From a bacterium GBS-1 (lineage in GTDB: Bacteria > Synergistota > GBS-1), in contig LEKQ01000015.1 in NCBI GenBank assembly GCA_001443005.1, positions 91,606-155,605 on the forward strand: a DNA stretch of 64,000 bases, given 5' to 3'. Below the pieces are notes generated by a model that worked only from the letters and a program-made list of their open reading frames with translations, was not told the DNA's origin and did no database searches. Position 1 is the stretch's first letter, and every line of letters begins with the position of its first letter. Shown in pieces: positions 1 to 10,973 of this stretch. The translations under genes and the position numbers were made by a program.

Positions 1-15
1 GAAGCTGAAGTAAAG

Positions 16-60
16 GCTAAAATTGCTCCCCGCTTTTTCTAAGCGGGGAGCAATTTTAGC
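16..60. terminator. Bidirectional hairpin terminator downstream of speD
   Basis: A perfect 20-bp inverted repeat (arms 16-35 and 41-60, 5-nt loop) with a GC-rich core and A/T-rich base lies 45 nt past the speD stop codon. Each strand gives a GC core followed by AAUUUU, so it can end transcription in both directions. A gene arriving from the left on the plus strand would also stop here. Confidence 0.85.
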
Positions 61-104
61 AACGCCACTTCCTCAAAAATCTAACCCTCACCAAAGGAGG
101 GGAT

Positions 105-506
105 TTAGGATGTGGCCTCATCAAAAAATTGGGTAGGGGTTAGATCTTTGTGCCTCCCCCGTTGCACCTCCAAAGTTGTTACTTTCTTGCTTTCCAAAAC
201 CTCCGTAAGATAATCAAAAGCTTTCCAGGGGTCTGCGGTTTCACCGCAGGTAAACAAATCAATAGCTGCGTAACCGTACTCAGGCCAGGTATGGATGGCC
301 AGGTGGGACTCCGAGATAACCACAACACCACTCACCCCATAGGGTTGGAATTTTCTAAAAACAACATCAACTACTTCGGCTCCTGTTCTAACAGCAGCCT
401 CCACCATAACTTCTTGCAAAAATTGGATGTTATCAAGTAATTCAGGGTTACACTCGTAAGCCTCCACCAGGACATGCCTGCCCAAGGCCTTGTCGGTTAC
501 CCTCAA
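105..506 (-). CDS. speD: S-adenosylmethionine decarboxylase proenzyme (SpeD, prokaryotic class 1)
   Basis: Decarboxylates S-adenosylmethionine to supply aminopropyl groups for spermidine and longer polyamines; cytosolic, pyruvoyl-dependent. The 133-residue protein has the family's usual length. It carries the self-processing motif ISESH, where cleavage between Glu66 and Ser67 would make the pyruvoyl group, followed by HTWPE and the conserved DLFTCG cysteine. An upstream in-frame TTG at 530 would add 8 residues. I chose the TTG at 506 because a strong AAGGAGG ribosome site sits about 8 nt before it and because the N-terminus then matches the family. It is transcribed alone from a consensus promoter at 600-627 through a leader with a terminator-like hairpin at 546-580, suggesting attenuation. 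No spermidine synthase gene is nearby. Confidence 0.95.
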   Translation of the reverse strand: MRVTDKALGRHVLVEAYECNPELLDNIQFLQEVMVEAAVRTGAEVVDVVFRKFQPYGVSGVVVISESHLAIHTWPEYGYAAIDLFTCGETADPWKAFDYLTEVLESKKVTTLEVQRGRHKDLTPTQFFDEATS

Positions 507-540
507 TCCAACCCCCTCCTTTCTTTTCAATCTGCAAATT

Positions 541-580
541 TAAAAACGGGAAGCCGCCCACTCCGGGCTTAACCCCCCGT
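541..580 (-). promoter_or_regulatory. Candidate attenuator hairpin in the speD leader
   Basis: Read on the minus strand, positions 580-546 fold into a long stem: ten pairs (several G-U) between ACGGGGGGUU and GGCUUCCCGU, an AA bulge, then GCCC/GGGC closing a GGAGU loop. UUUUU follows at 545-541. This has the form of an intrinsic terminator, yet it lies between the speD promoter and its ribosome site, only about 25 nt before the latter, so speD transcripts must pass it. A 16-codon frame (590-540, MNMDGGLSPEWAASRF) spans the hairpin and ends at the U-tract; it may be chance. The hairpin could also end readthrough from rpoBC. Confidence 0.55.
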
Positions 581-599
581 CCATATTCATGCTAAGATA

Positions 600-627
600 A
601 TTATAACGACATTGTTCTAGATGTCAA
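600..627 (-). promoter_or_regulatory. Sigma70-type promoter of speD
   Basis: Perfect -35 TTGACA (627-622) and perfect -10 TATAAT (605-600) with a 16-nt spacer. The transcript would start near 593. Confidence 0.85.
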
Positions 628-656
628 CCCTTTTGATAATTTTTTTTAAAAAATCT

Positions 657-1082
657 TCAAAGCCTCTCAGCCATAGGTTGGCCAAAGGCTATCTTTTCGA
701 TCTCCTCAAAGCTATACAGTCTCCCTCGGTTGATGCCAGGACACTCCTTAGCTAACTCTTCCCAAGCCTCCCGAGAAACTAAATTAGATGGCCAAAAGGG
801 AAAGCTTACACACTGAGCAGGCCTAACCTCGTATATCATACACTTTGAGCTTTCCCTATCATAAAAGATACAGCTTCCATCCAAGCGTTCCTTAAGCGAC
901 CATCCACCCCTGACAAGCCTCGAAAAGTTTTGAATAAAATGATGGAGAGGAACCCCCAAAAAGGAGGATATCCTCTCCATCTCCTCAAAGCTACACCAAA
1001 CATATCCTGGTGCCCCTCGACAACACCTCCCACAGGAGAGGCACTCGAACCTTAACCCAGAGCTATACCACTTCTTTAACAT
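657..1082 (-). CDS. YkgJ family cysteine-cluster protein (putative Zn/Fe chelating)
   Basis: A 141-residue protein with an early CLSCGRCC cluster, a second set of cysteines ([20 protein letters not shown]) and a late Cys-Pro-Gly. This is the YkgJ/UPF0153 pattern, thought to bind zinc or an iron-sulfur cluster. No reaction is established for the family. ATG start, with a GGAAG ribosome site about 12 nt upstream. The start lies inside the end of the FAH-family gene (20-nt overlap), which implies translational coupling at the tail of the rpoBC transcript. No GC-rich terminator follows before the speD promoter. Confidence 0.85.
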   Translation of the reverse strand: MLKKWYSSGLRFECLSCGRCCRGAPGYVWCSFEEMERISSFLGVPLHHFIQNFSRLVRGGWSLKERLDGSCIFYDRESSKCMIYEVRPAQCVSFPFWPSNLVSREAWEELAKECPGINRGRLYSFEEIEKIAFGQPMAERL

Positions 1083-1830
1083 AATTCTTAAGACTTCCTA
1101 TGCCCTCTATCTCAACGATAACCTCATCCCCGTCCTTTATCGGACCTATCCCCGAAGGGGTTCCCGTAGCTATTATATCGCCAGGCTCAAGGGTCATTAT
1201 CCTAGAAACGAAGGAGACTATCTGGTAAACGTTAAATATCATCTTAGAGGTTCTACTATTCTGTCTAACCTCTCCGTTAAGGTAGAGCTTTATGGAGAGA
1301 TCCAAGGGATCTAAATCTGTAGCTACCCATGGACCTATTGGAGCAAAGGTGTCAAAAGACTTGGAGCGAGTCCATTGTCCGTCCTTCTGCTGAAGGTGAC
1401 GGGCAGTAACATCGTTAAAGCAAGTATAACCCAGGATATAGTTACGAGCCTCAAGCTCATCAACGTTCTTACACCTTCTACCTATAACTATAGCGAGCTC
1501 CGCCTCATAATCTACTCTCCCGATGCCCTTTGGAACCACTATGGTATCACCACTACCTATAACTGCCGATGGAGGTTTTAAGAAGATCAAAGGTTCCTTA
1601 GGTATAGGATAACCTGTCTCTTCAGCATGGTCCTTATAGTTAAGCCCAAGAGCAACTATTTTTGTAGGCGAAACCGGCGGAAGGAGTTTAAGACCAGAAA
1701 AGGGCACCTCTTTATCAAAATCCATCTTACCAGTAAGCCATGGCTCTCCTTTAAGTATTCTCACAACCTCTCCGTCAACCAATCCCCACTTTAAAGCCCC
1801 ATCAAGCGATAACCGCACTATAAAAGCCAA
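1063..1830 (-). CDS. Fumarylacetoacetate hydrolase (FAH) family protein
   Basis: About 255 residues of the FAH fold. Visible family motifs are [10 protein letters not shown], the metal-binding DYEAELA (two Glu) with Asp in CFNDVTAR, the [12 protein letters not shown] segment and TGTPSGIG. Members hydrolyse, isomerise or decarboxylate beta-keto or enol acids (fumarylpyruvate, oxaloacetate and homoprotocatechuate products); the substrate here cannot be read from sequence. A TTG at 1857 would add nine residues. I prefer TTG 1830, which has an AAAGGAG site 10 nt upstream and gives the usual short N-terminus. It starts about 33 nt after the rpoC stop, so it is probably co-transcribed with rpoBC, an unusual partner for them. 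Confidence 0.9.
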   Translation of the reverse strand: MAFIVRLSLDGALKWGLVDGEVVRILKGEPWLTGKMDFDKEVPFSGLKLLPPVSPTKIVALGLNYKDHAEETGYPIPKEPLIFLKPPSAVIGSGDTIVVPKGIGRVDYEAELAIVIGRRCKNVDELEARNYILGYTCFNDVTARHLQQKDGQWTRSKSFDTFAPIGPWVATDLDPLDLSIKLYLNGEVRQNSRTSKMIFNVYQIVSFVSRIMTLEPGDIIATGTPSGIGPIKDGDEVIVEIEGIGSLKNYVKEVV

Positions 1831-1863
1831 AGCATCTTCACTCCTTTCGCAAAACAATCTCTA

Positions 1864-4800
1864 CTAAGAAATTGCAGCTTTTTCAGCCTCAACAACTTCC
1901 AACTCCTTAGGCTTCTCTTTTACCTTAACCTTCCTATAAAGTTCTATCCCAGTTCCAGCTGGTATCAGATGCCCTATTATAACGTTCTCCTTGAGTCCAA
2001 GTAGAGAATCGTAACTTCCCTTAACAGCAGCTGAAGTTAGAACTTGAGCTGTCTGCTGGAAGGATGCTGCCGAAAGGAAGCTCTCCGTTGTTAAAGCAGC
2101 CTTAGTTATTCCCTGAAGCAATGGCCTAACGACCGGTTTTCTCTTCTGACGTCCTGCATACTCTAACCTCTGCTCTAACTGATAGAGCTCAGTGCCAGAG
2201 AGCATGCTCCTCACAACTACCTCACCAACGGATGAATGCGCTATCTCTTGAAGGACTTTCTGATTAAGCTCTTGACCAGCAGGGAAGAGCTCTCTTCCAG
2301 TAGCATCAAGCACTGGCTGAGCCAAAATCTTACCGTAAACCTCATCTGTAAGTATATTCATCTTGATCTCAACAAGATCTATAAGCCTACCATCAACCTC
2401 AATGGCTGAAGGATTAGCATCTATTATGGCATCTATCATATTTGAAGCATCTATCCTTTGCCCTTTATCAATAATTACTCCCTTTTCTCCCTCTATAGGC
2501 GCAGTTAAAGTTCCACCAAAGATTATCGACAACAGCCGTTCCCTAAGCTTTTCTTTGATGGAGAGACGCTCTACCCTTCTCCAAACCTTTATCTCCTTAA
2601 TCCTGCTTCTCCGAATGAGGTCCTCATGATCCTCAGTAATGAGCGTATTAGGAGGAATCAATTCCTCACCTGTTTCAGTGTCAACGACAGCCTCAGCTGT
2701 TATCTCACCAATTACATCCTTAAGGATGCTCTCATCGCGTACGGATATCTGCCTTACTTCTCTCTCAAAGATCTTGTTTAAGATCTCACGCGTTATAAGG
2801 TCACCTTTATCTGCTATTAAATTTCCATCGCTATCTATAACAGGCTCAGCAAGCGTCTTACCAAGCACCCTCTGAGAGAACTCCAACTCACCGAAGATGA
2901 CGTGAATCAAGGAATCTTCCTTTTCCTCCAAAACTATCTCCTTAACGTTACAGTCCGGAGAGCTTAAACGAACAACATCGCTTTCCTCTAAGATATCTCC
3001 CTTGTGTAGGCTCATACCATCCTCTTCCTTACCTCTAATGGTTTCCCCGAGCTTTCTCCCAACGAGAAGCGATATATTGTCCTCCAATACCTTTTTATTT
3101 TCCAAATCTATAAACCTCTCAATAGCTTCCAAATCTTCAGTGTAGATTATCTCACCAGGTAGAAGGTGGGTATCACCTTCACTGACGACTCTAACTTTAT
3201 TAGGTGGCACGATCTTCCTTATTATAGTTTCTATATGTTTGTCATTTATGACAACGCCTTGAGATCTATAAACCATCTGAATCTGATCGACCAAGTATCT
3301 CTGAACTGCATTTACGCCCTGAACCGCAAGTATCTCTTGAGGATCAAGATCTCCCTCAGTCAGAAGCTCTCCCTTCTTAACCTCATCACCCTCGTCGACG
3401 ATCAAGGGGAGAGTAACAGGTATGCTGTAGACTTTCCTCATCCCATTTTCACCCTCAAGCGTGACCTTGTATCTACCATCCTGCTGCCTCACTTCAGTAA
3501 TAACTCCATCGAACTCAGCAATGAAAGCAGCCTTCTTAGGCCTCCTAACCTCAAAGAGCTGCTCCGCCCTAGGCAAACCTTGGGTTATGTCTTCCGCTGT
3601 CCTTATTCCACCTGTATGGAACGTTCTCATGGTAAGCTGAGTTCCCGGTTCACCTATAGATTGAGCAGCGACAATTCCTACAGCTTCACCTATATCAACC
3701 TTCCTGCCAGTAGCTAAGTTCCTTCCATAGCATTTAGCACAAACACCATGGCGAAGAGCACATGTCAGAGGAGACCTAACCTTCACCTTCTTTATACCAA
3801 CCTCTGATATAAGTTTAGCCTTCTCTTCAGTTATTTCCTCTCCTTTAGAAACTATGACATCTCCCGTTGATGGATTAACCACATTCTCTACCGCATATCT
3901 TCCGACTATCCTTTCCTCGAGAGGAATTATAACCTTACCTCCTCTGACCAATGCAGAAATCTCAATGCCATTATCAGTTCCACAATCCTCAGCGTTAACT
4001 ATTATGTCATGAGCTACGTCCACAAGCCTTCTCGTCAGATATCCTGACTTTGCGGTCCTCAAAGCGGTGTCAGCCAATCCCTTTCTAGCACCATGGGTAG
4101 ATATGAAATATTCAAGGACGCTCAAACCCTCCCTAAAGTTCGATCTGATTGGGAATTCTATAACTCTACCTGAGGGATCAGTCATAAGCCCTCTTATTCC
4201 AGCCATCTGTCCTAATTGAGCGCGACTTCCTCTCGCACCTGAAGAAACCATCATTCCAAAGGGATTAAGTATATCCATTTCCTCAAGCGTCATATCCGTT
4301 AGCTTATTAACAACTTCACTCCAGATCCTTTCCTTTTCCTTGGTCTTCTCTTCCTCGGTTATAACCCCCTTCTTAAACCTTTCATCCACTATCCTGGTCC
4401 TCTCATCCGCTTCCTTTAAAATCTCAGCCTTGCGAGAAGGTATATGAACATCCACTATAGAAACCGAAAGTCCCATCTTGGTTGCCATACGGAACCCAAC
4501 TTCCTTTATTCTATCAAGAAGCTCAACTGTTACTCTCTGTCCGCATTCTTTATAACAGCGCTCTATTATAGACGAAAGCTTTTTCTTATCCACAATTTCA
4601 TTTACATACCTTAGCTCCCTTGGGAGTAAACTATTAAAGTAAACTCTACCAACGGTAGTCTTAAACCATCCGTCATCCGCTTGATCAACCCTAACTTCCC
4701 CATCCTCAAAGAGGATAAATCCATTCTTTGCCCTTAAATATATCGGTGTATGAAGATGAATAGTCTGATGCTCATAAGCTAGCAACACCTCCGCTACATT

Positions 4801-6873
4801 CATAAATCTCCTTCCCTCTCCCCTGACACCACTTCTCTCTATTGTCAAGTAGTAGCACCCTATAACCATATCTTGAGTAGGTGTAACTATAGGAGTCCCA
4901 CTCGCAGGAGATAGAAGATTATTGGCCGAAAGCATTATTATTCTACTTTCAGCCTGAGCCTCATAAGATAGAGGCACGTGAACCGCCATTTGATCTCCAT
5001 CGAAGTCCGCGTTATAAGCGGTACAAACCAACGGGTGAATTCTTATGGCCTTTCCATCCATAAGAACGGGCTCAAAGGCTTGTATGCTCAATCTGTGTAA
5101 TGTAGGAGCACGGTTAAGAAGCACAGGATGCTCCTTAACAACTTCCTCGAGAACATCCCAAACTTCAGTTTTACCACGCTCTATCATCTTACGAGCACTC
5201 TTAATATTAGGTGCAATCCCTTTTTCAACGAGCCTTCTTTTAACAAAAGGCTTAAATAGCTCTAGGGCCATCTGTCTTGGCAAACCACATTGGTATAGCT
5301 TTAACTCTGGCCCGACAACTATAACCGATCTACCAGAGTAATCTACACGTTTACCAAGAAGGTTCTGACGAAATCTTCCCTTCTTACCTCTTAGCATATC
5401 CGTTAAGGACTTAAGAGGTCTATTACTCGCACCAACCACAGGTTTAGCTCTCCTACCATTATCAAGAAGAGCATCTACGGCCTCCTGAAGCATCCTCTTC
5501 TCATTTCTAACTATTATCTCGGGAGCTTTAAGCGACAAAAGCTTCTTCAGTCGATTATTCCTATTTATCACTCTTCTATAAAGATCGTTCAAATCTGACG
5601 TAGCAAATCTACCACCATCTAGAGGAACCATTGGCCTGAGCTCTGGCGGTATAACTGGAATAACATCCAAAACCATCCATTCAGGTTTATTTCCAGAGTA
5701 TCTGAAAGCCTCTACAACCTCAAGTCTCTTTATAAGCTTACTCCTCTTTTGCCCGGTGGATTCCTTTATCTGAAGCCTTAGCTCTTCAGCAAGGTGATCC
5801 AAATCCAGATTCTGAAGAAGCTTTTTTACAGCTTCAGCACCAACGCCCGCCTCGAAGGATGGATCATACCTCCTGCAAAGCTCATATTCGCTCTCTATTA
5901 TTATCTCTCCTAACTTAAATGGAGAATTACCAGGATTTATAACTATGTAACAGCTTTCTTCGACATTCGTTGTCTCCAAGCGAACCTTAAATTTATCACC
6001 ATATCTTTTTCTATAAAGATCATATTCTGATGCACTTAAGAAATCTCCCTTCTTAAAGGGCATCTTCAAAACCCTAGTTAATATTCGTGTCTCTTCGCCT
6101 CTAAGAAAAACAAGTTCTGCCTTAATCTTGTCTGCACCCACTTTCTCCCTAATAGCTTGGAGATCAGAAAGGGAAATTAGATCTCCAACCTTATAGGGAA
6201 CGTTTGCCAAACCACCCTCTATGTCAACTATCTCATAACAAGGTTCTCCATCGATCATGTCCCCGAACTCTGCCTTAAGGCGCTCAAGCTGCTTGGCAGT
6301 TACAACCTCTCCCTTGTCTAATGGGATTTCCGTCAAATCCGTAACTTTATAGGCCTCCTCAGCCTTAAACTGCTTATCAAAATGAGAATGAATTCTGTAT
6401 TGGGATCCCGTTATTATATCCCCTCTTTTACATACCCCTCTGCTTTCATTCATAACTTTGTAAAGCTGTTCCTTCCTACGAAGGGAGGCAAAATAAACGA
6501 CCTTCTCAAGATCCTTAGATGGTATCCCAAGGAGAAGACTTAGCTTGCTCGGGATTCCCTTAAGATACCATATGTGAACTACAGGGACGGCAAGCTCTAT
6601 ATGACCCATTCGTTCCCTTCTAACGCGAGACTCAGTTACCTCAACCCCGCACTTCTCACAGACGATGCCTTTATACTTTATGTGTTTATACTTACCACAA
6701 TAGCATTCATAGTCGCGAGTTGGTCCAAATATTCTTTCACAGAAAAGACCATCTCTTTCAGGTTTCAGGGTTCTATAGTTTATGGTCTCCGGCTTTTTAA
6801 CCTCCCCACGCGACCATTTCCTTATCTGGTCAGGAGAAGCCAACTTTATCCTTATACCTCTAATCTCCATCAC
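1864..6873 (-). CDS. rpoC: DNA-directed RNA polymerase subunit beta'
   Basis: Largest subunit of RNA polymerase. Visible landmarks are the N-terminal zinc ribbon (CYCG near residue 57 to CEKC near 76), the catalytic NADFDGDQM with three Mg-binding Asp near residue 622, the second zinc site (CGTDNG near 961, [11 protein letters not shown] near 1036-1046), the trigger-loop segment [16 protein letters not shown] near 1073-1089, and the C-terminal KENVIIG...IPAGTG. At 1669 residues it is far longer than the 1407 of E. coli. One insertion lies around residues 150-340; another, about 300 residues of repeated beta-rich modules, lies around 1258-1555. The start is GTG 6873 or ATG 6870, overlapping the end of rpoB, with a GGGAGG site suited to either. 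Confidence 0.99.
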   Translation of the reverse strand: MMEIRGIRIKLASPDQIRKWSRGEVKKPETINYRTLKPERDGLFCERIFGPTRDYECYCGKYKHIKYKGIVCEKCGVEVTESRVRRERMGHIELAVPVVHIWYLKGIPSKLSLLLGIPSKDLEKVVYFASLRRKEQLYKVMNESRGVCKRGDIITGSQYRIHSHFDKQFKAEEAYKVTDLTEIPLDKGEVVTAKQLERLKAEFGDMIDGEPCYEIVDIEGGLANVPYKVGDLISLSDLQAIREKVGADKIKAELVFLRGEETRILTRVLKMPFKKGDFLSASEYDLYRKRYGDKFKVRLETTNVEESCYIVINPGNSPFKLGEIIIESEYELCRRYDPSFEAGVGAEAVKKLLQNLDLDHLAEELRLQIKESTGQKRSKLIKRLEVVEAFRYSGNKPEWMVLDVIPVIPPELRPMVPLDGGRFATSDLNDLYRRVINRNNRLKKLLSLKAPEIIVRNEKRMLQEAVDALLDNGRRAKPVVGASNRPLKSLTDMLRGKKGRFRQNLLGKRVDYSGRSVIVVGPELKLYQCGLPRQMALELFKPFVKRRLVEKGIAPNIKSARKMIERGKTEVWDVLEEVVKEHPVLLNRAPTLHRLSIQAFEPVLMDGKAIRIHPLVCTAYNADFDGDQMAVHVPLSYEAQAESRIIMLSANNLLSPASGTPIVTPTQDMVIGCYYLTIERSGVRGEGRRFMNVAEVLLAYEHQTIHLHTPIYLRAKNGFILFEDGEVRVDQADDGWFKTTVGRVYFNSLLPRELRYVNEIVDKKKLSSIIERCYKECGQRVTVELLDRIKEVGFRMATKMGLSVSIVDVHIPSRKAEILKEADERTRIVDERFKKGVITEEEKTKEKERIWSEVVNKLTDMTLEEMDILNPFGMMVSSGARGSRAQLGQMAGIRGLMTDPSGRVIEFPIRSNFREGLSVLEYFISTHGARKGLADTALRTAKSGYLTRRLVDVAHDIIVNAEDCGTDNGIEISALVRGGKVIIPLEERIVGRYAVENVVNPSTGDVIVSKGEEITEEKAKLISEVGIKKVKVRSPLTCALRHGVCAKCYGRNLATGRKVDIGEAVGIVAAQSIGEPGTQLTMRTFHTGGIRTAEDITQGLPRAEQLFEVRRPKKAAFIAEFDGVITEVRQQDGRYKVTLEGENGMRKVYSIPVTLPLIVDEGDEVKKGELLTEGDLDPQEILAVQGVNAVQRYLVDQIQMVYRSQGVVINDKHIETIIRKIVPPNKVRVVSEGDTHLLPGEIIYTEDLEAIERFIDLENKKVLEDNISLLVGRKLGETIRGKEEDGMSLHKGDILEESDVVRLSSPDCNVKEIVLEEKEDSLIHVIFGELEFSQRVLGKTLAEPVIDSDGNLIADKGDLITREILNKIFEREVRQISVRDESILKDVIGEITAEAVVDTETGEELIPPNTLITEDHEDLIRRSRIKEIKVWRRVERLSIKEKLRERLLSIIFGGTLTAPIEGEKGVIIDKGQRIDASNMIDAIIDANPSAIEVDGRLIDLVEIKMNILTDEVYGKILAQPVLDATGRELFPAGQELNQKVLQEIAHSSVGEVVVRSMLSGTELYQLEQRLEYAGRQKRKPVVRPLLQGITKAALTTESFLSAASFQQTAQVLTSAAVKGSYDSLLGLKENVIIGHLIPAGTGIELYRKVKVKEKPKELEVVEAEKAAIS

Positions 6874-9800
6874 CAGTTAACCCTCCCTTTTCCTCCTCCT
6901 GATTTTCCTCGCCCTCCTCACCTTCAACCTCAACATCGAGACAAAGTCCCTGAAGTTCTTTAACTAGAACCTTGAACGATTCCGGTAAACCAGGTTCTGC
7001 AATCTCTTCTCCTTTAACTATAGCCTCGTAGGTTTTCATCCTGCCCGATATATCATCCGACTTTATGGTCAAAATCTCCTGAAGGGTATAAGCAGCGCCA
7101 TACCCCTCAAGAGCCCACACCTCCATCTCCCCAAACCTCTGACCACCAAATTGGGCTTTTCCACCAAGAGGCTGTTGCGTTATGAGTGAGTATGGACCTG
7201 TTGAGCGAGCATGGATCTTATCATCAACCATATGAATAAGCTTCATCATGTACATGTATCCCACCGTCACCTCTTGATCAAAGGGCTCACCTGTTCTACC
7301 ATCGTAGAGAATCGTCTTACCTGTAGGTTTAAACCAAGGCTTTACTTCAGAAACCTTCCTTAATCCCTCTAACACATCTTTCTCTGTAGCCCCCTCAAAT
7401 ACCGGAGAGGCAACACTAAAACCAAACTCCTTCGCAACCACTCCTAAGTGAGCCTCAAGCACCTGACCAAGGTTCATTCTCGACGGAACGCCCAGAGGAT
7501 TAAGAATGATGTCAACAGGCGTTCCATCAGGAAGATAAGGCATGTCCTCAACAGGTAATATCTTAGATATGACTCCTTTATTTCCGTGTCTACCAGCCAT
7601 CTTATCACCAACAGATATCTTTCTTATCTGCGCAACATAAACTCTCACAAGTTTATTAACACCAGGGGGCAGCTCATCATTATTCTCACGGGAGAAAACT
7701 TTAACATCGACAACCTTCCCCCCCTCACCATGAGGAACCCTTAGTGATGTATCTCTAACCTCTCTCGCTTTTTCACCAAAGATCGCTCTAAGAAGCCTCT
7801 CCTCCGGAGTTAAATCCGTCTCCCCCTTAGGAGTAACCTTACCTACGAGTATATCCCCAGCCTTTACTTCAGCACCAATCCTGATTATTCCGTTCTCATC
7901 AAGATTCTTAAGCATGTCTTCCCCAACATTGGGAATATCTCTAGTTATCTCTTCTGGACCGAGCTTAGTCTCACGAGCCTCTATCTCATACTCCTCTATG
8001 TGAATTGAGGTATAAAGGTCTTCTTTAACCAACCGTTCACTTATAACTATTGCGTCCTCAAAGTTATAACCCTCCCACGGCATAAAAGCTACCAAAATGT
8101 TATTACCTAAAGCAAGCTCACCGTTATCAGTAGCCATACCATCTGCAATTACATCACCAGCTTTAATCTCCTCACCTTTACTAACGATGGGTCTTTGATT
8201 TATGCAGGTTCCCTGGTTAGACCTCTTAAACTTGAGAAGTTTATAGACATCTCTTTCGCCCTGAGGTGTCCTTATAACTATCTCATCAGCGCAGACCTTC
8301 TCAACTATCCCACCCCTTTTAGCTATGACGACAGCACCGGAATCTATAGCAGCTTTCGCCTCTATACCTGTCCCTACGAGAGGGGCTTTAGGCTTCACAA
8401 GAGGAACAGCTTGGCGCTGCATGTTTGATCCCATAAGGGCTCTGTTGGCATCATCGTGCTCCAAGAAAGGTATAAGAGATGTGGAAACGCTAAATACCTG
8501 CTTAGGAGAGATATCGATGTAGTTAACCATTTTAGCATCAACCCATTCGATCTCTCCGCGATGACGCACTATAACTCTATCTTCCACGAAGTAACCGTTT
8601 TCATCAACAGGGGTATTTGCCTGAGCTATATAATACTTATCCTCCTCATCAGCGGTAAGGTACTCTATCACCTCTGTAACCCTACCATCTACCACCTTCC
8701 TATACGGAGTTTCTATAAAACCAAAATCGTTCACACGAGCATAGGTACTTAGAGATGTAACGAGTCCAATGTTCGGACCTTCAGGAGTCTCTATCGGGCA
8801 TATCCTCCCATAGTGAGTATAATGAACATCCCTAACCTCAAAGCCAGCCCTCTCCCTCGTCAATCCTCCTGGTCCTAAAGCGCTCAACCTCCTTCTATGG
8901 GTTAACTCGGCCAGAGGATTGGTCTGATCCATAAACTGGGATAGCTGGCTTGAACCGAAGAACTCCTTAATAGCAGCAACAATGGGCCTCACATTTATCA
9001 ATACTTGGGGTGTAACGCTCTCTATGTTCGGCTGAATGGTCATCCTTTCCCTAACAATTCTATCTACCCTCAAAAGCCCTACCCTAAACTGGTTCTGAAG
9101 AAGCTCTCCAACAGCCCTTACCCTTCTATTCCCTAAGTGATCTATGTCATCTATCTCCCCTTTACCATCCCTAAGCTGAAGAAGATAATCAACAACCCCA
9201 CAAATATCCTCCTTTTGTAAGGTCACAACCTCCAATGGAATGTCAAGCCCCAGCTTCTTATTAAGCTTGAATCTCCCAACTCTTCCCAGATTATATCTTC
9301 TGGGATCAAAGAAAAGACTATTAGCGAATAGCTTTGCATTCTCAAGCCTCGCAGGCTCACTAGGCCTCAGCCTCCTAAAGAGGTCTATCAATGCATCTTC
9401 CATAGTGGTTGTAGGATCTCTCTCCAATGTGTTAACTATAGCGGAGTCAATCTTATATAGGACAACCTTGGTAACACCTCTCTCAAGGAATAGCTCAAGA
9501 TCCTCCTTAGTCAGTCGCTCCCCCTTTCTTGCAAGAACCTCCCCTGTTTCCGGATCTAAAACAGGCTCAGCGAGTATCTTACCTTTAACTAGATCTTCAA
9601 GTATCTCAGACTCATAAACCCCATCAGAAAAATGCTCGAGTATCTCCTGATTATCCCTAAAGCCAAGGACCTTGAGCAAAAGCGTAACGGGGACCTTCTT
9701 CCTTCTATCAACCTTAACGGATATTACCTCTCCTGGGGTGAGTTCAAATTCAAGCCACGCACCTCTATCAGGAATCAAACGTGCCGTAAATATCTCCCTA

Positions 9801-10258
9801 CCCTGCGCTCCTGTTTCTTTGTCAAAATAAACGCCAGGCGATCTTATAAGCTGATTAACTATAACTCTTTCCGTTCCATTAACGATAAAGGTACCTCGCT
9901 CCGTCATCATGGGAAGCTCTCCCATGTAAACATCCTCTTCTTTGACCTCTCCAGTCTTACGGTTAACGAGCCTGAGTCTGGCAAAGAGCGGAGCTTGGTA
10001 GGAAAGATCCTTCTCCTTAGCTTCATATTCGTTATACTTTGGCTCCCCAAAGTAATAATCAACGAACTCTAGAACCAAATCTTGCTTGGCATTTTCAATG
10101 GGGAAAACCTCATCGAAAACCTCTCTAAGCCCTTTTTCCAAAAACCACTTGAAGGAAGATAATTGAACCTCTACGAGATTAGGCAGGGGGATCGCATCCG
10201 AGGCCTTACCAAAAAGCAAACGCTTCTTTCCCCTTCCCACATCAATAAAATATCCCAT
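6860..10258 (-). CDS. rpoB: DNA-directed RNA polymerase subunit beta
   Basis: Second-largest RNA polymerase subunit. The rifampicin pocket ([28 protein letters not shown]) keeps the Asp, His and Ser found in sensitive enzymes. [15 protein letters not shown] and the C-terminal [14 protein letters not shown] are intact. The chosen ATG at 10258 has a GAGGTG site 9 nt upstream and gives 1132 residues; a TTG at 10282 would add eight with weak support. The protein is compact, without the large lineage inserts of E. coli, and ends in an acidic tail of about 22 residues. It is not preceded by rplJ/rplL as in most bacteria, but by a terminator and a tRNA gene. It overlaps rpoC by 14 nt. Confidence 0.98.
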   Translation of the reverse strand: MGYFIDVGRGKKRLLFGKASDAIPLPNLVEVQLSSFKWFLEKGLREVFDEVFPIENAKQDLVLEFVDYYFGEPKYNEYEAKEKDLSYQAPLFARLRLVNRKTGEVKEEDVYMGELPMMTERGTFIVNGTERVIVNQLIRSPGVYFDKETGAQGREIFTARLIPDRGAWLEFELTPGEVISVKVDRRKKVPVTLLLKVLGFRDNQEILEHFSDGVYESEILEDLVKGKILAEPVLDPETGEVLARKGERLTKEDLELFLERGVTKVVLYKIDSAIVNTLERDPTTTMEDALIDLFRRLRPSEPARLENAKLFANSLFFDPRRYNLGRVGRFKLNKKLGLDIPLEVVTLQKEDICGVVDYLLQLRDGKGEIDDIDHLGNRRVRAVGELLQNQFRVGLLRVDRIVRERMTIQPNIESVTPQVLINVRPIVAAIKEFFGSSQLSQFMDQTNPLAELTHRRRLSALGPGGLTRERAGFEVRDVHYTHYGRICPIETPEGPNIGLVTSLSTYARVNDFGFIETPYRKVVDGRVTEVIEYLTADEEDKYYIAQANTPVDENGYFVEDRVIVRHRGEIEWVDAKMVNYIDISPKQVFSVSTSLIPFLEHDDANRALMGSNMQRQAVPLVKPKAPLVGTGIEAKAAIDSGAVVIAKRGGIVEKVCADEIVIRTPQGERDVYKLLKFKRSNQGTCINQRPIVSKGEEIKAGDVIADGMATDNGELALGNNILVAFMPWEGYNFEDAIVISERLVKEDLYTSIHIEEYEIEARETKLGPEEITRDIPNVGEDMLKNLDENGIIRIGAEVKAGDILVGKVTPKGETDLTPEERLLRAIFGEKAREVRDTSLRVPHGEGGKVVDVKVFSRENNDELPPGVNKLVRVYVAQIRKISVGDKMAGRHGNKGVISKILPVEDMPYLPDGTPVDIILNPLGVPSRMNLGQVLEAHLGVVAKEFGFSVASPVFEGATEKDVLEGLRKVSEVKPWFKPTGKTILYDGRTGEPFDQEVTVGYMYMMKLIHMVDDKIHARSTGPYSLITQQPLGGKAQFGGQRFGEMEVWALEGYGAAYTLQEILTIKSDDISGRMKTYEAIVKGEEIAEPGLPESFKVLVKELQGLCLDVEVEGEEGEENQEEEKGGLTGDGD

Positions 10259-10337
10259 GCACAAAATCACCTCACCGGGCAATAAGCTTGGGAGGGAACA
10301 GGTGACGACAAGTTATGATACTAACAAAGGGAGGAAT

Positions 10338-10370
10338 AAAAAAGCAAGCATGGAATAACCCCACGCTTGC
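10338..10370 (-). terminator. Rho-independent terminator after tRNA-Arg
   Basis: On the minus strand a 10-bp stem (arms 10370-10361 and 10353-10344, one G-U pair) with a 7-nt loop is followed by UUUUUU (10343-10338). It ends the tRNA transcript about 90 nt past the tRNA and isolates rpoB from upstream transcription. rpoB must therefore start from 10337-10259, where I see no convincing -35/-10 pair; TTGCTT with TAGTAT overlapping the terminator is the best weak candidate. Confidence 0.85.
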
Positions 10371-10457
10371 CTAAAAAACACACTTTTAACCTCTTTTACG
10401 TTTCCTTTTAAGTTATTACTTACGTTTAGGCTCAAAACCTTTTAATCAACCTCCATT

Positions 10458-10533
10458 GGCGTGCCTGGCGGGAGTCGAACCCGCGACCTTTGGATCCGGA
10501 GTCCAACGCTCTATCCACTGAGCTACAGGCACG
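10458..10533 (-). tRNA. tRNA-Arg (anticodon CCG)
   Basis: Complete cloverleaf on the minus strand: acceptor GUGCCUG/CAGGCAC, D-arm GCUC/GAGC, anticodon arm UUGGA-CUCCGGA-UCCAA with anticodon CCG (reads CGG), variable loop AGGUC, T-arm GCGGG-UUCGACU-CCCGC, discriminator G and an encoded CCA. 76 nt including CCA. It has its own promoter (10549-10576) and terminator (10338-10370). Confidence 0.97.
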
Positions 10534-10548
10534 CCTTACACAAATAAA

Positions 10549-10576
10549 GCATACTCCAAAAACCCTTTCATGTCAA
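10549..10576 (-). promoter_or_regulatory. Promoter of tRNA-Arg
   Basis: -35 TTGACA (10576-10571) and -10 TATGCT (10554-10549) with a 16-nt spacer, about 16-22 nt before the mature tRNA 5' end. It sits directly after the stop of the receiver-domain gene. Confidence 0.8.
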
Positions 10577-10592
10577 GCTGCTCAGAATATTA

Positions 10593-10973
10593 CTAAACTT
10601 TGCTCTTACCCTGCTTGAGGTATTGTTGAATGGTAGTCCTAAGTTTTGCTGGGCTAAAAGGTTTAAAGAGAACATCTTTAACGCCAAAGGCTCTTATCTT
10701 ATCAATCAACGATCTTTCACTTAAAGCAGTTAAAACAATAACAGGAATGTTTTCATACCCCTTAATCTTTACGAACTCCTGCATAAAGGAGATTCCGTCC
10801 ATCTCTGGCATCATTATATCTAAAAGAATTAAAGATGGCTTAATCTTCTTAAGGATATCTAAAGCTTCTCTGCCATTGGAGGCTTCGAGTATAGTTATAC
10901 CTTTCTCTGAAAGAACCTGATTTATCAAATCCCTAACTAAAGGAGAATCATCCACCACAAGAATGGTGTTCAT
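10593..10973 (-). CDS. CheY-like single-domain response regulator
   Basis: A 126-residue stand-alone receiver domain with no output domain. All phosphorylation residues are present: acidic pair Asp8/Asp9, phospho-acceptor Asp52 (LLDIMMPEMDG), Thr82 (VLTA) and Lys104 (FKPF). It should be phosphorylated by a histidine kinase encoded elsewhere and act by protein contact. The closest forms are CheY, DivK and similar receivers; the partner is unknown and no chemotaxis or kinase gene is in the window. It overlaps the preceding ARPP-1 gene by 4 nt (ATGA), so the two are translationally coupled at the end of the liv operon. Its stop is followed at once by the tRNA promoter. Confidence 0.92.
   Translation of the reverse strand: MNTILVVDDSPLVRDLINQVLSEKGITILEASNGREALDILKKIKPSLILLDIMMPEMDGISFMQEFVKIKGYENIPVIVLTALSERSLIDKIRAFGVKDVLFKPFSPAKLRTTIQQYLKQGKSKV

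Noticed and set aside
1..13. Possible end of a plus-strand gene (a stop codon at 11-13 just before the terminator)
   Set aside because: Only four codons are visible, so no gene can be supported; it merely fits the bidirectional nature of the terminator.
3166..3717. 183-residue open frame on the plus strand
   Set aside because: It lies wholly antisense to the conserved rpoC frame, has no ribosome site worth noting and no recognisable domain.
10371..10457. Small RNA or short gene between tRNA-Arg and its terminator
   Set aside because: The frame after the tRNA stops after four codons, and only loose A-rich repeats are visible; it is best read as a tRNA 3' trailer.
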